DNA from: Paraburkholderia sp.
Lineage (GTDB): Bacteria; Pseudomonadota; Gammaproteobacteria; Burkholderiales; Burkholderiaceae
DNA length: 64,000 nucleotides
Assembly: GCF_004298475.1 (NCBI RefSeq)
Contig: NZ_SCRP01000035.1
Location: 1 to 64,000, forward strand
Direction of reading: 5' to 3'
How positions within the stretch are numbered: position 1 is the stretch's first letter; every line of letters begins with the position of its first letter. Position numbers and translations under genes: made by a program. Of the stretch, positions 10,935 through 21,035 are shown one piece after another. A model generated the notes under the pieces. The model saw nothing but the letters and a program-made list of their open reading frames with translations. It was not told the origin of the DNA and did no database searches.

Positions 10935-11570
10935 CTACAGCAACTGATGTTGCTGCATGTAGTGATGCACGACGTCGATGCGCGCGCCGGCGTCGGGCAG
11001 TTCCATGAGCTTCTGGCGCGCACGCAGCGCGATCGGCAGCACTTCGGCGAGGCGATTGGACACCCACGAGGGATCGTTCAGGCTCAACGGCTGCGCGAAC
11101 GGCACGTTGTCCGGATCGCGTTCGCGCATCGTCGCGATGATGCGTTCGAGCACCTCCGCACATGCGCCGAAACGCGCAAGCCGATCGCTGCCTTCCATCG
11201 GAATGTCGTCGGGCAGCAGCTCGGCGGTGCCGACGAGCAGGCCGTCGGTTTCGACGTGATGCGACAGCAGGCGAAACCGCCGTGTGCCGTGCGCGCGGAT
11301 CAGCAGCATGCCGAATGCCTCGACGTCGAACTGCTCGATTTCAGCGAGACAGCCGACCGTTTCGGGCACTGCGATTTCGTCGGGTTGCGCAACTTCGGCG
11401 CCGCTCTTGAGCAGGCACACGCCGAACGGCGTCTTCTCGCGCAGGCACTCGCTTGCCATGTCCAGGTAGCGCGCCTCGAAGATCTTCAGCGGCAGCAGGC
11501 CGCCTGGAAAGAGCACCGTATGAAGTGGAAACAACGGCAATTCGGCGAGCACGGCAGGGGACGAGGACAT
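10935..11570 (-). CDS. LON peptidase N-terminal (substrate-binding) domain protein
   Basis: A 211-residue stand-alone LON-N domain protein without ATPase or protease domains. The start MSSSPAVLAELPLFPLHTVLFPGGLLPLKIFE is the family N-terminus; the open frame extends further upstream into rapZ territory and is not used. The domain is thought to bind unfolded substrates, but the role of the stand-alone form is not established. It is convergent with mutY (27 bp apart) and lies 38 bp downstream of rapZ on the same strand. Confidence 0.88.
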   Translation of the reverse strand: MSSSPAVLAELPLFPLHTVLFPGGLLPLKIFEARYLDMASECLREKTPFGVCLLKSGAEVAQPDEIAVPETVGCLAEIEQFDVEAFGMLLIRAHGTRRFRLLSHHVETDGLLVGTAELLPDDIPMEGSDRLARFGACAEVLERIIATMRERDPDNVPFAQPLSLNDPSWVSNRLAEVLPIALRARQKLMELPDAGARIDVVHHYMQQHQLL

Positions 11571-11608
11571 GGCGCAGCGCTTTCGGTCAAGGCCCGCACG
11601 CGGGCCGG

Positions 11609-12502
11609 TTAGGCAATCAGCCGGGACGATTCTCCAACATCGAGTGGTGCATCGCGGTGACGCACGATGACGTTCGATTCGCCCGCAAAGCGCGTGGCGA
11701 GCGTCTGGGCGATGTGAACCGAGCGATGCTGGCCGCCCGTGCAGCCGATCGCCACGGTGAGATAGCTGCGGTTGTCCGCACGAAAATGCGGCAGCCACCT
11801 GGCGACGAATCCATAGATATCGTCGATCATTTCGTGGACGGCCGGCTGTGCGCGAAGAAAGTCGATCACGGGCTGGTCGAGGCCCGTGAGTGGACGCAGA
11901 CGGGCGTCGTAGTGCGGATTGGGCAGTGTGCGCACGTCGAACACGAGGTCCGCGTCGAGCGGCACGCCGCGCTTGAAGCCGAACGATTCGAAGGTGAGCA
12001 TGAGCGAGCCGCGCGTGCTCTCGACGAACGCCTTGACCCACGCGCGCAGCGCATTGGCGCTCAGGTTGCTCGTGTCGATCTGGTGGCCGAATTCGGCGAG
12101 ATTCGCGACGAGTTCGCGTTCGTGCTCGATGGCCTCTTCGAGCGATTTCAGCATGCCAACGTTTGCGTCGTGCGCTGCGGAGCCGGAAAGCGGGTGACGG
12201 CGGCGCGTCTCCGAAAAGCGCTGAATCAGCGACTGTGTGCTCGCGTTGAGGAACACCACGCGCACGTCGTGCTCGTGCGAGAGGTCGCGGATCATCTGCG
12301 GCATGTCGTCGAGCGACGAACTCGAGCGCGCATCGATCGCGACGGCGAGGCGATCGTAACCGTCGTCGGTCAGATAATGCGCGAGCTGCGGCAGAAGGCG
12401 CGGCGGCAGGTTGTCGACGCAGAAGTAGCCGACGTCTTCGAGCGCATTGAGCGCCACCGACTTGCCGGAGCCTGAGATACCGGTGATCAGGATGATTCGC
12501 AT
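11609..12502 (-). CDS. rapZ: RNase adapter / nucleotide-binding protein RapZ
   Basis: A 297-residue P-loop protein. In enterobacteria RapZ guides RNase E to the GlmZ small RNA and so tunes glucosamine-6-phosphate synthesis; a GlmZ counterpart in beta-proteobacteria is not established. The Walker A motif GISGSGKS (residues 8-15), the VDNLPP segment, and the C-terminal [15 protein letters not shown] signature are intact. The start at 12502 gives the canonical [15 protein letters not shown]. It lies downstream of hprK, separated by a region with two competing hairpins. Confidence 0.95.
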   Translation of the reverse strand: MRIILITGISGSGKSVALNALEDVGYFCVDNLPPRLLPQLAHYLTDDGYDRLAVAIDARSSSSLDDMPQMIRDLSHEHDVRVVFLNASTQSLIQRFSETRRRHPLSGSAAHDANVGMLKSLEEAIEHERELVANLAEFGHQIDTSNLSANALRAWVKAFVESTRGSLMLTFESFGFKRGVPLDADLVFDVRTLPNPHYDARLRPLTGLDQPVIDFLRAQPAVHEMIDDIYGFVARWLPHFRADNRSYLTVAIGCTGGQHRSVHIAQTLATRFAGESNVIVRHRDAPLDVGESSRLIA

Positions 12503-12592
12503 GGAAAAGCAGAAGAACCCGATTCGGCCATCATAGCATTGGACCCGCACGGCCGTGATGACAGGGCGGGCGTACAGTACGTCGTGATGCGA

Positions 12593-12655
12593 AGACCCGC
12601 GAATACCTGCGAGAAGCAAGCCTCGCGGGTCTGGCGTGCGTGGCTTGCTTCTCGC
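12593..12655 (-). promoter_or_regulatory. Two mutually exclusive hairpins between hprK and rapZ
   Basis: Arms AGACCCGCGA (12593-12602) and TCGCGGGTCT (12623-12632) form a perfect 10-bp stem. Arms GCGAGAAGCAAGCC (12609-12622) and GGCTTGCTTCTCGC (12642-12655) form a perfect 14-bp stem. The left arm of the second lies in the loop of the first, and the right arm of the first lies in the loop of the second, so they can form only as alternatives or as a pseudoknot. The second abuts the hprK stop. Neither has a T-run, so attenuation or RNA processing is an inference. Confidence 0.6.
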
Positions 12656-12656
12656 G

Positions 12657-13625
12657 TCAGATCAGCTTGCCCGCGAACTGGCTGTCGGGGTCCTGCATCG
12701 CGAGGCGCTGTCGGTCCATGAAGTCGCGCAGCGTATCGATGCCGCGCAGCTGCAGGATCGTGTTGCGCACGGCGGCCTCGACGAGCACCGCGAGGTTGCG
12801 GCCCGCCGCCACCTGGATCGTGACCTTGCTGATCGGCAGGCCCAGCACGTCCACCGTCTGGCTTTCGAGCGGCAGCCGCTGGAACTCGCCGTCCGGGCGG
12901 CGCACCAGTTGCACGATGAGCTTGAGCTTCATCTTCCGGCGCACGGCGGTTTCGCCGAAGATCGTCTTGATGTCGAGCAGACCGAGGCCGCGCACTTCCA
13001 GCAGGTTCTGCAGGAGCGGCGGGCAGCGGCCCTCGACGAAATCCGGGCCGAGACGCACGAAATCGACTGCGTCGTCGGCGACGAGGCCGTGGCCGCGGCT
13101 GATCAGTTCGAGGCCCAGTTCGCTCTTGCCGAGGCCCGAATCGCCGGTGAGCAGCACGCCCATGCCGAGAATGTCGAGGAACACGCCGTGCAGCGTCGCG
13201 CGCGGCGCGAGGATGCGCGACATGTAAAGGCGCAGGCTGTCGATGACCGTTGCCGCCGACATCGGCGTTGTGAAGAGCGGCGTCGAGGAGCGCGTGCAGC
13301 GCAGGACCAGTTCGGGCGGCGCGGTCATGCCGTCGGCGACGACGAGGAACGGCGGCTCAAGCGCGATCAGCTCGGCCATGTGGCGCGAGCGGTCTTCGTC
13401 GGTCTGGCGCTGGTAGTACTGAATTTCGGCTTCGCCCAGCACCTGGATGCGGTTCGGGTGGATCAGGTTCAGGTGGCCGACGAGGTCCGCGCTCGCCGTG
13501 GCCGTCGCCACCGTCTCGGTGGAAAAGCCGCGTTCCCAGCCTTCGTGCCCCGTCAGCCAGCTGAGCTTCAGCGTGGTGGCGTTGTCGTCGAAGATGCTTT
13601 GGGCGTTGATGCTGGAAGTATCCAT
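12657..13625 (-). CDS. hprK: HPr kinase/phosphorylase
   Basis: A 322-residue bifunctional enzyme that phosphorylates or dephosphorylates HPr-type carriers of the PTS. The Walker A loop is [15 protein letters not shown] (near residue 160). The family signature [22 protein letters not shown] follows. Its neighbours ptsN and rapZ belong to the nitrogen-PTS cluster common in proteobacteria without sugar-PTS control. It is preceded by ptsN on the same strand with a 173-bp gap. Confidence 0.96.
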   Translation of the reverse strand: MDTSSINAQSIFDDNATTLKLSWLTGHEGWERGFSTETVATATASADLVGHLNLIHPNRIQVLGEAEIQYYQRQTDEDRSRHMAELIALEPPFLVVADGMTAPPELVLRCTRSSTPLFTTPMSAATVIDSLRLYMSRILAPRATLHGVFLDILGMGVLLTGDSGLGKSELGLELISRGHGLVADDAVDFVRLGPDFVEGRCPPLLQNLLEVRGLGLLDIKTIFGETAVRRKMKLKLIVQLVRRPDGEFQRLPLESQTVDVLGLPISKVTIQVAAGRNLAVLVEAAVRNTILQLRGIDTLRDFMDRQRLAMQDPDSQFAGKLI

Positions 13626-13798
13626 GAATCCATGACTCCGCGAGTGACACCGTTATGATCCGCGCCCGGCCTGAGCCGGGCGCTGCCGCTGGCCGGGGCC
13701 CGGCGCCATGGCTGGCCGCCGTGCCCGCGAGGGCCTGCAAGTGTCCGTTGCCCGGGGCGTCTCGCCCGCGGGACCGGCACGCGATGCGGCGCGTTACC

Positions 13799-14254
13799 TC
13801 AAGGTTGCCACTGGGTGAGCAGACGATGCAACGTTTCGCGTTCCTGTTCCGTATTCAGACGCTCGCGCGCCTCGCGGTCCGACAGCAATTGTGCGATCTC
13901 GGACAGGATTTCGAGGTGCTGCTGCGTGGCCTGTTCGGGCACGAGCAGGAAGATGAGGAGCGAGACGGGCTGGCCGTCGGGCGCTTCGAACGGGATGGGC
14001 TCGGCGAGGCGCACGAACGCGGCGAGCGGATGCTTCAAGCCCTTGATGCGGCCGTGCGGAATGGCGACGCCTTCGCCAAGTCCCGTGGAACCCAGGCGCT
14101 CGCGCGCGAAGAGATTGTCGGTGACGGTGCTGCGGGCAATGCCGTTCTGATTTTCGAAGATCAGGCCGGCTTGTTCAAAGACGCGCTTCTTGCTGGTGAC
14201 GGACAGGCCGACGACGACGTTCTCGACAGGCAGTATTTTGGCTAAACGATTCAT
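13799..14254 (-). CDS. ptsN: Nitrogen-regulatory PTS protein EIIA-Ntr
   Basis: A 151-residue PTS IIA domain of the fructose/mannitol type that links phosphoenolpyruvate status to potassium, nitrogen and stress responses. The phosphorylated histidine is in VAIPHGRIKGL (near residue 66). Length is that of the single-domain regulator. It sits between hpf and hprK, and rpoN lies just beyond hpf, the classical sigma-54 neighbourhood. Confidence 0.96.
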   Translation of the reverse strand: MNRLAKILPVENVVVGLSVTSKKRVFEQAGLIFENQNGIARSTVTDNLFARERLGSTGLGEGVAIPHGRIKGLKHPLAAFVRLAEPIPFEAPDGQPVSLLIFLLVPEQATQQHLEILSEIAQLLSDREARERLNTEQERETLHRLLTQWQP

Positions 14255-14406
14255 ATTGGCAGGCGAAAACGTGGCCTGGATGCTCTTTACCTCGGCATGC
14301 GGCCCGAAATCCGGCGCCGAGCCCCGCGTCTCCGTAGTGCATGTGATTTTCGCGACGAAGCCGGTGCCGGGACCGTAGGGCGATACGCCCCAAATACGAC
14401 TGGATC

Positions 14407-14479
14407 ATTATAGTGCAAGCATACGGGCCGATGGTGCGATGCGCCTCGCATACGTGCAACCCATTGTGCAGGGTTGCAC
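14407..14479 (-). promoter_or_regulatory. Candidate ptsN promoter with upstream inverted repeat
   Basis: On the minus strand a perfect TATAAT lies at 14412-14407, about 150 nt upstream of ptsN; its -35 is weak. Just upstream is a perfect 9-bp inverted repeat GTGCAACCC-N8-GGGTTGCAC (14454-14462 and 14471-14479), placed where an activator or repressor would bind. A terminator isolates this region from hpf. Function is inferred from position. Confidence 0.4.
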
Positions 14480-14511
14480 CCGATCGAACCATTCGAAGTG
14501 CTGCCTACACG

Positions 14512-14537
14512 AAAAAGCCGCCCGTTTCAGGGCGGCT
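14512..14537 (-). terminator. Terminator downstream of hpf
   Basis: On the minus strand the 8-bp stem AGCCGCCC/GGGCGGCT (14516-14523 and 14530-14537) is followed by five T residues. It lies 115 nt after the hpf stop. The segment 14540-14650 also contains degenerate direct repeats of a GATGAAACTCGC-like sequence. Confidence 0.75.
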
Positions 14538-14651
14538 CGTGCTTGCGGCCGGTTCTCCGGCTGCTGGGGAGCCTCGCTCATCGGTGAGTATCGCAGACGA
14601 AACTCGCAGATGAAACTCGCCGATGAGGATCACCGATAAAACGCGCCGCGA

Positions 14652-15011
14652 TCATTGCGGCGGTGCTTCGGCGGCCGGCGTGGCTTCCTGGTACTTCAGT
14701 GCATCGTGCTGGTGACCTTGCAGACGGTCCTTGTGGCGGACGACCTGGCGGTCGAGCTTGTCGACGAGCAGGTCGATGGCCGCGTACATGTCGCCGTTCG
14801 CGCTTTCCACGAAAATGTCCTTGCCCTTCAGATGAAGGTTCACTTCAACCTTCTGTCTCTTATCCTTTTCCTTGTAGTTGTCGACCGAGAGGACCACATT
14901 GCCATCGATTACCTGATCGAAATGTCTTAGCACCCTGTCTAGCTTGGTGATCACGTATTCTCGCAAAGCTGGCGTTACTTCGAGATGGTGTCCACTGATC
15001 TTGAGATTCAT
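14652..15011 (-). CDS. hpf: Ribosome hibernation promoting factor, short form
   Basis: A 119-residue protein that binds the 30S subunit and helps form hibernating 100S ribosomes in stationary phase. It begins [20 protein letters not shown] and has the typical [37 protein letters not shown] core. The C-terminus is a short Pro/Ala tail, without the dimerisation domain of long forms. It follows rpoN, the common proteobacterial order. Confidence 0.95.
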   Translation of the reverse strand: MNLKISGHHLEVTPALREYVITKLDRVLRHFDQVIDGNVVLSVDNYKEKDKRQKVEVNLHLKGKDIFVESANGDMYAAIDLLVDKLDRQVVRHKDRLQGHQHDALKYQEATPAAEAPPQ

Positions 15012-15185
15012 AGTGCTTCTCCAGGCTATTGGCCGCTTGGCGCGTGAAACGCGGCTATGCCGGTCGACTGGTGCGGCCGCGCGCGGTTTCCCCGAAAGGC
15101 CTGCGCGGCGGACTACCTCGGCCGGCCATATCCGCCAACTGGCGCGGCGGCCGGAAAACGCCCATGCCGGACTCCCGGCAAAAGG

Positions 15186-16712
15186 CTAAAGAGACTTGCG
15201 CAGATTGACTGCCGGAATCTTCAGCGCCTCGCGGTACTTGGCGACGGTGCGTCGCGCAACCACGAAACCCTGTTCCGCCAGCAGTTCGGCGATGCGGCTG
15301 TCTGAAAGAGGAGTTTTAGGGTTCTCGGCTCCTATCAATTGTTTGATGAGTGCGCGGATGGCCGTTGATGACGCCGCGCCTCCTGTGTCGGTCGAGACAT
15401 GCGATCCAAAGAAGTACTTAAATTCAAGTGTGCCGAATGGAGTCAGCATGTATTTGCCGGTTGTCACACGCGAGACAGTTGATTCGTGTAGGCCCAGCGT
15501 ATCAGCAATCTCTCTCAAAACCAAGGGGCGCATGGCGATTTCACCATGCGCAAAAAAATTCTTCTGACGCTCGACGATGGCCTGCGCCACGCGCAGGATC
15601 GTTTCGAAACGTTGCTGGATGTTCTTGATCAGCCAGCGCGCTTCCTGCAGTTGCTGGCGCAGCGATCCGCTGCCCGGATCCCCACGGTTGTTGCGCAGGA
15701 TATTGGCGTACAGATGGTTGATGCGCAGCTTCGGCACGACTTCGGGGTTGAGCTCAGCATGCCAGCTCTGGCCCGTCTTCCGGACGATGATGTCCGGCAC
15801 CACGTAGTCCGCCTCGGCCTTGCCGTAGGCGGCGCCCGGGAACGGTTCGAGCGAGCGGATCAGCGCATGCGCCTCGCGCAGTTCGTCGTCGCCGGTCTTC
15901 AGTTGCTTGCGCAACCGAGTGAAATCGCGTGCCGCGAGCAGTTCCAGATAGTGGGACACGATCTCCAGCGCGAGCGTGCGCGTGGGCGATGTGTTGACGC
16001 GCATCAACTGCAGCTTCAGACATTCGGATGCCGAGCGTGCGCCCACGCCCGCCGGATCGAAGCTGTGCAGCAGCGCGAGCGCGGCGTTCAGCTCGTCGGC
16101 GTCGACTTCGAGTTCCTCGGGGATATCGGCAAGAATTTCATCGCACGTCGCGCACAGATAGCCATCGTCGTCGAGCGATTCGATCAGGAACGTGATGAGT
16201 GCGCGATCACGCGGGCTTGCCTGCGTCACGCGCAATTGCGCCATCAGGTGATCGCGCAGCGTCGTGGTCGATTCGTGGATCTGCAGCGGCGGCAGGTCGT
16301 CGTCGTCGGAAGCGGCGCCGGAGCGGCCGTAGTCGTCGAGGTTCCACTGGGTTGTGTCGCCGGTAGCATCGGCGCCCAGGCCATCGTATTCGTCGACGCC
16401 CTGCGGTTCGCCTTCGCCGTTTTCGCCGCCGTTCGCCGAAGATGCCGATGTCGATGCCGCAGGTGCGCCCGTCGTGGAGATCGCCTCGCCCGAAGACATG
16501 GGCGGCTGCGCGATGAGCGAGCCGTCGGCGGCGACGCGCAGCGGGCTTGCGATCCAGTCGTCGTCGTTTTCGAGCAGCGGATTCTGTGCAATCGCCGTGG
16601 ACACCTCCTGCTGCAGTTCGAGCGTCGAGAGCTGCAGCAGCCGGATGGACTGTTGCAGTTGTGGGGTCAGCGCAAGATGCTGCGAGAGGCGGAGTTGGAG
16701 GCTGGCTTTCAT
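15186..16712 (-). CDS. rpoN: RNA polymerase sigma-54 factor
   Basis: The alternative sigma factor for -24/-12 promoters that need enhancer-binding activators. The 508-residue protein starts [29 protein letters not shown] (activator-interacting region I). An acidic, Ser/Ala-rich linker spans about residues 60-140, the core-binding domain follows, and it ends with the RpoN box [13 protein letters not shown] (near residue 490). The start at 16712 was chosen because region I begins there. ptsN and hpf lie downstream. Confidence 0.97.
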   Translation of the reverse strand: MKASLQLRLSQHLALTPQLQQSIRLLQLSTLELQQEVSTAIAQNPLLENDDDWIASPLRVAADGSLIAQPPMSSGEAISTTGAPAASTSASSANGGENGEGEPQGVDEYDGLGADATGDTTQWNLDDYGRSGAASDDDDLPPLQIHESTTTLRDHLMAQLRVTQASPRDRALITFLIESLDDDGYLCATCDEILADIPEELEVDADELNAALALLHSFDPAGVGARSASECLKLQLMRVNTSPTRTLALEIVSHYLELLAARDFTRLRKQLKTGDDELREAHALIRSLEPFPGAAYGKAEADYVVPDIIVRKTGQSWHAELNPEVVPKLRINHLYANILRNNRGDPGSGSLRQQLQEARWLIKNIQQRFETILRVAQAIVERQKNFFAHGEIAMRPLVLREIADTLGLHESTVSRVTTGKYMLTPFGTLEFKYFFGSHVSTDTGGAASSTAIRALIKQLIGAENPKTPLSDSRIAELLAEQGFVVARRTVAKYREALKIPAVNLRKSL

Positions 16713-17060
16713 GGCGGTCTGCGATTCATTGTAAAGAGTTTGCCACGCCCGCGATACCACGCAGCACCCACAAAAACGCGCGCGCCCCGCGTTGGTGCGG
16801 CCCTCAAATGATTCGGCTCTTCGGCTTTTCGGCTCGCTTTTCGATCGGCTTGTGTCCGGTTCATCGCCTGCGAACCGATCTGCAAATCAGGTCGCGATTA
16901 CTTTGCAGATAGCGGCGCTCCGCACACGTTTCAATCCCTTTTGCGCGCGCGGCGACCCGCGGCTCTCGCGAGGCGAGCGGCGCGGCAAGGGAAAAACGCT
17001 GCGGAAGGGAAGGCTTGCACGCGGCGCCCGGCGGCACGGGCCGGGGCGCGCGTGCGGGAA
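16713..17060. other. Intergenic region between rpoN and lptB
   Basis: About 350 bases. It must hold the rpoN promoter and the 3' end of the lpt transcript. I see GC-rich stretches but no clear terminator with a T-run, no RNA gene and no supported coding region. Confidence 0.5.
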
Positions 17061-17852
17061 TTACATGCGGAAGTGCTCGCCGAGATACACGCGGCGCACG
17101 CTTTCGTTTTCGATGATGTCGCCAGGCGCGCCGGCCGCGAGCACGGTGCCGTCGCTGATGATGTACGCGTGGTCGCAGATGCCGAGCGTCTCGCGCACGT
17201 TGTGGTCCGTGATTAGCACGCCGATGTTGCGCTGCTTCAGGAACTTCACGATCTTCTGGATTTCCAGCACGGCGATCGGATCGACGCCGGCGAACGGTTC
17301 GTCGAGCAGGATGAAGCTCGGATCGGTGGCGAGGGCGCGCGCGATTTCCACGCGCCGGCGCTCGCCGCCCGATAGCGAGAGCGCCGGGTTTTCGCGCAGA
17401 TGTGCGATCTGCAGTTCGTCGAGCAGCGCTTCGGCGCGTTGCGCGACGATGTCTTTCGACAGGCGCTTGCCGTCGCTGTCCACCTGCAGTTCGAGTACCG
17501 CGCAGATGTTCTCTTCGACGGTGAGCTTGCGAAACACCGACGCTTCCTGCGGCAGATACGAAAGCCCGAGCGCGGCGCGCTTGTGGATCGGCAGGAGGCT
17601 GATCGACTGGCCGTCGAGATCGATCTCGCCCGCGTCGAGCGGCACGAGGCCGACGATCATGTAGAAGGACGTGGTCTTGCCCGCGCCGTTCGGGCCGAGC
17701 AGGCCGACGACTTCGCCGCTCTTCACGTCGAGCGAGACGTCCTTGACGACCGTGCGCGAGCCGTAGCGCTTTTTCAGGTTGCGCACGACGAGCGAACTCG
17801 TCTTGCCTTCGAGCTGCCGGCCGTGGCTGAGGGGGGCGGTCACGGTGTTCAT
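17061..17852 (-). CDS. lptB: LPS export ABC transporter ATPase
   Basis: The cytoplasmic ATPase that powers LptFG extraction of lipopolysaccharide from the inner membrane. The 263-residue protein has Walker A GPNGAGKT, the signature [17 protein letters not shown], Walker [14 protein letters not shown] and the switch histidine in [10 protein letters not shown]. An N-terminal extension of about 20 residues precedes the ABC fold. The start overlaps the lptA stop by 4 nt, indicating translational coupling. Confidence 0.97.
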   Translation of the reverse strand: MNTVTAPLSHGRQLEGKTSSLVVRNLKKRYGSRTVVKDVSLDVKSGEVVGLLGPNGAGKTTSFYMIVGLVPLDAGEIDLDGQSISLLPIHKRAALGLSYLPQEASVFRKLTVEENICAVLELQVDSDGKRLSKDIVAQRAEALLDELQIAHLRENPALSLSGGERRRVEIARALATDPSFILLDEPFAGVDPIAVLEIQKIVKFLKQRNIGVLITDHNVRETLGICDHAYIISDGTVLAAGAPGDIIENESVRRVYLGEHFRM

Positions 17853-18538
17853 TGTTGCGGCGCTTCCTGCAGCGTGGTTGACGGCGCGAGCGTGGCCGGC
17901 GCGCCGGTGAGCTGCTGCCCGCCGCTGTTGCGCGGCGAGAGCGTGGCGCGCACGCGGCCGGTCGGGTTGCCCGGGCCTGCGACGTCCTTGCCCGACTTCG
18001 CGGTATAGAAGTCGTTCTGGCCGTCGTAGGTGATGATGCTGCCGTGAACCTGATCCATCACGGTCGAGAGCCCCTGCAGGCGGCGCACCGTCGAGCGCGT
18101 CGTAAGCGTGGTGAGATCCTGGCGGCCGTCGTAGTCGATGCGCTCGGCGGTGCCGTCGACGTACTCGTCGACCGCTTCGCGCTTCTGGCGGAAGAACGCC
18201 AGCGTCGAGCTGCCCGGCGGCACCGTGCCGGTCGCGTACTGGTAGCCCTGCGGATCCTGGGTGACGACGAGCTTGTCGGCCTTGATCAGGATCGTGCCCT
18301 TCGTTGCGACGACGTGGCCGGTGAAGATGGTCTGCTGCTTCAGATCGTCATAGGTCACGTTGTCCGCTTCGATGTTGAGCGGCTTGTCCTTGTCGGCGCG
18401 CTCGGCGTGTGCTGCGGGTGCGAAGGCGACGAGCGACAGCGCGGCCGCGAGCGCAGCCAGGGCGCCAGCCATGGCGCGAGCCATGGTGCGATAAGCGCGC
18501 AAGGCGCCGGACGGAGGACGGGGAAGCGATTCGTTCAT
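17849..18538 (-). CDS. lptA: LPS transport periplasmic protein
   Basis: Periplasmic bridge protein that carries LPS from LptC to LptDE. It has 229 residues: a signal peptide (residues 1-45, ending APAAHAE), then the OstA-like beta-jellyroll with [21 protein letters not shown] and [20 protein letters not shown] proline/glutamine-rich tail follows. It sits between lptC and lptB. Confidence 0.94.
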   Translation of the reverse strand: MNESLPRPPSGALRAYRTMARAMAGALAALAAALSLVAFAPAAHAERADKDKPLNIEADNVTYDDLKQQTIFTGHVVATKGTILIKADKLVVTQDPQGYQYATGTVPPGSSTLAFFRQKREAVDEYVDGTAERIDYDGRQDLTTLTTRSTVRRLQGLSTVMDQVHGSIITYDGQNDFYTAKSGKDVAGPGNPTGRVRATLSPRNSGGQQLTGAPATLAPSTTLQEAPQQ

Positions 18539-18569
18539 GCAATCGTGCCTGGGGTGGACGGCCCGCGGG

Positions 18570-19172
18570 TCAGGACGAGCCGCCGGAATCAGCCGGGGCG
18601 ATTGCGCCGCGGACGTTGCCGTGAAGCTGGATGACCCGGGTGACGTTGTTGTAATTCATGCCGCTGCTGGCCGTCATGACCGACAGGCCGCGACGAAGTT
18701 TAACCGGCTTTTCCGTCTGGATCACATCGTCATTGACGAGCACGCGGAAATGCTCGGAATCGGCTTGCATATCCGGGTCGCCCTCGCCCGCCGCGCGCAG
18801 GATGTGCGCGTTGTCGTAGAGATCGACGATCGAGGCGTCGGCGTTCACCGTGCCGCGTTGGCCCGTGGCCGTCACGATCGGCTTGCCGGGCTGGAACGCC
18901 CGCACGGCGGGCATCGCAAGCTCGCTGTCGTCGTCGTCCTCGTAGTGGGTGAGGTGCGTCGCGGTGAGCCGGTACTGCGTCGCGCCCGACTGGTCGAGCT
19001 CGGACACCGAGAAGTTATCGGCGAAATAATCCGGCGTGTGCGTGAGCGGGCGCGGCGCCGCTTCCTTTTCGTGCGGCTGGACCGCCTGCAGCAGCCACCA
19101 CGTGAAACCTGCCAGCGCCGCCACGCAGACGAGCGGAACAAGCGACGTAAGGCGGAATCTCTGTGCGCTCAT
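18570..19172 (-). CDS. lptC: LPS export protein LptC
   Basis: Bitopic inner-membrane protein that passes LPS from LptB2FG to LptA. The 200-residue protein has one N-terminal membrane segment (LTSLVPLVCVAALAGFTWWLL) and a periplasmic jellyroll. The ATG at 19172 overlaps the kdsC stop (TGATG); a GTG one codon upstream is less likely. Confidence 0.93.
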   Translation of the reverse strand: MSAQRFRLTSLVPLVCVAALAGFTWWLLQAVQPHEKEAAPRPLTHTPDYFADNFSVSELDQSGATQYRLTATHLTHYEDDDDSELAMPAVRAFQPGKPIVTATGQRGTVNADASIVDLYDNAHILRAAGEGDPDMQADSEHFRVLVNDDVIQTEKPVKLRRGLSVMTASSGMNYNNVTRVIQLHGNVRGAIAPADSGGSS

Positions 19173-19726
19173 CACGGCTTCGCCGCATGCGGCGCGCAGG
19201 CGGCCGCAAGCAGCGCCTCATAGCGGTTCTGCGCGCGCAGGATCATGTCGGTGACTTCGCGCACCGCGCCGTGGCCGCCGTGCGCGGCGGCGACCCAATG
19301 GGCGCGCGCGAGCACGTCGGCGTGGGCGTTCGCCGGTGCGGCCGCGAAGCCGCACTGGAGCATCACCGCGAGGTCGGGCCAGTCGTCGCCCATGTAGCCG
19401 CATTCCTGCGCCGTCACGCCCGTTTCGGCGAGCAGTTGCGCGAACGCGACGCGTTTGTCTTCCACGCCCTGGTGCAGATGCGTGATGCGTAGCTCCTTCG
19501 CACGCACGGCCACGATCTCCGAGCGGCGCCCGGTGATGATGGCCGTGTCGATGCCGGCTTCGCGCAGGAGCTTCGCGCCGTGGCCGTCGAGCGAGTTGAA
19601 CGCCTTCATCGTGTCGCCCGCGCCGGTGAACATCAGGCCGCCGTCGGTCAGCACGCCGTCGACGTCGAAAATCATCAGGCGCACGCGCGCGGCGCGTGCG
19701 GTGGCGTCGAGTGGGAGGGCCGTCAT
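19172..19726 (-). CDS. kdsC: 3-deoxy-D-manno-octulosonate 8-phosphate phosphatase
   Basis: A HAD-superfamily phosphatase that releases Kdo from Kdo-8-phosphate for LPS inner core synthesis. In 184 residues the catalytic DxD motif is IFDVDGVLTDG, followed by TGRRS and the metal-binding GDDWPDLAVM. It lacks a cap domain, as the family does. It lies 2 nt from kdsD and overlaps lptC. Confidence 0.95.
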   Translation of the reverse strand: MTALPLDATARAARVRLMIFDVDGVLTDGGLMFTGAGDTMKAFNSLDGHGAKLLREAGIDTAIITGRRSEIVAVRAKELRITHLHQGVEDKRVAFAQLLAETGVTAQECGYMGDDWPDLAVMLQCGFAAAPANAHADVLARAHWVAAAHGGHGAVREVTDMILRAQNRYEALLAAACAPHAAKP

Positions 19727-19728
19727 GT

Positions 19729-20712
19729 TCAGATCACCTTTTTCGCAAACAGGTCGTGCATGTTGAGCGCGCCGATCAGCTTGCCTGCGCCGTCGACGAC
19801 CAGCATCTGATTGATGCGGTGGCGCTCCATCAGTTCCACGGCTTCGACCGCAAGATTGTCGGGCCCGATCGTGCGCGGGCCCTTCGTCATGACCGATTCG
19901 ATCGGCAGATTGCGGAAATCGCCCACGCGCTCCAGCACGCGGCGCAGGTCGCCGTCGGTGAAGATGCCGCTCACGCGGTCTTCCGTGTCGACGATCGCCG
20001 TCATGCCCATGCGCTTCGCCGTGAGCTGAAAAAGGGCGTCGCTCACGGTGGCGCCCTCGCGCACCGACGGGATCTGCTCGCCCGTGCGCATCACGTCGCG
20101 CACATAAGTGAGCAGACGCCGGCCGAGCGCGCCGCCCGGATGCGAGCGTGCGAAGTCGTCGGCGCCGAAGCCGCGCGCGTCGAGCACCGCGAGCGCGAGC
20201 GCGTCGCCGAGCGCAAGCGCCGCCGTCGTGCTGGCGGTGGGCGCGAGGTTCAGCGGGCAGGCTTCCTTTTCCACGCCGGAATTCAGATGCACGTCCGCGA
20301 GTTGGCCGAGCGTCGATTGCGGGCGGCCCGTCATGGCGACGAGTTTCGCGCCGATGCGCTTCACGAGCGGCAGGATCGCGACCAGTTCTTCCGATTCGCC
20401 GGAGTTCGAGAGCGCCACGAACACGTCGTCGGCGGTGACCATGCCGAGGTCGCCGTGACTGGCTTCAGCAGGGTGGACGAAGAAGGCCGGCGTGCCGGTC
20501 GAGGCGAGCGTGGCGGCCAGCTTGCGGGCAATGTGGCCCGATTTGCCGATGCCGGAAACGACCACGCGGCCGCGGCAGCCAAGGATGAGATCGACTGCGC
20601 CGACGAAGCTGTCGTCGAGTCGTTCGCGAAGCGCGCGCACGGCGTCGGCTTCGGTGTCGAGCACGTTGCGAGCGAGCTTCAGCGCCCGATCGCCATTGAT
20701 TTTCGCTATCAT
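19729..20712 (-). CDS. kdsD: Arabinose-5-phosphate isomerase
   Basis: Interconverts ribulose-5-phosphate and arabinose-5-phosphate, the first step of Kdo synthesis. The 327-residue protein has an N-terminal SIS domain (GKSGHIARKLAATLASTGTPAFFVHPAEASHGDLGM) and two C-terminal CBS domains. The start at 20712 (MIAKINGDRALKLAR) fits the family; the frame upstream is not conserved in character. It begins the kdsD-kdsC-lptC-lptA-lptB series. Confidence 0.95.
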   Translation of the reverse strand: MIAKINGDRALKLARNVLDTEADAVRALRERLDDSFVGAVDLILGCRGRVVVSGIGKSGHIARKLAATLASTGTPAFFVHPAEASHGDLGMVTADDVFVALSNSGESEELVAILPLVKRIGAKLVAMTGRPQSTLGQLADVHLNSGVEKEACPLNLAPTASTTAALALGDALALAVLDARGFGADDFARSHPGGALGRRLLTYVRDVMRTGEQIPSVREGATVSDALFQLTAKRMGMTAIVDTEDRVSGIFTDGDLRRVLERVGDFRNLPIESVMTKGPRTIGPDNLAVEAVELMERHRINQMLVVDGAGKLIGALNMHDLFAKKVI

Positions 20713-21035
20713 CCGCGGAGTATAGCAAAGGCGCCTGTTCGCCGTGCCGGCGCACAAGGCCCGAAAGCCCCCGTCGGTGCGCTGTTGGCGGCATGTTCGC
20801 GGGCTGTCGGCAGCCTGTCGAGCCGGGCGTCCGCGCGAAGCTTTTCACCCCTGTCGTGCTTCTGCGTTGCTTCCCGAAAGCGCTTCCCTTTTGGCCCGCT
20901 TTGCGCCGATCATTGACGCAGCCGGCGCGTGCCCGATGCAAACATCCGTTTCCTTTGCGTGGCCATTGAGGGAGGCAATCAGGGGCCAAAGACAATAAGC
21001 CGCAGACGCAACGCTACACGAGGACGCTTCACACG
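20713..21035. other. Divergent intergenic region kdsD / Kef antiporter
   Basis: About 320 bases between divergent genes. It should hold both promoters. I see no RNA gene, repeat or convincing promoter pair. Confidence 0.4.
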
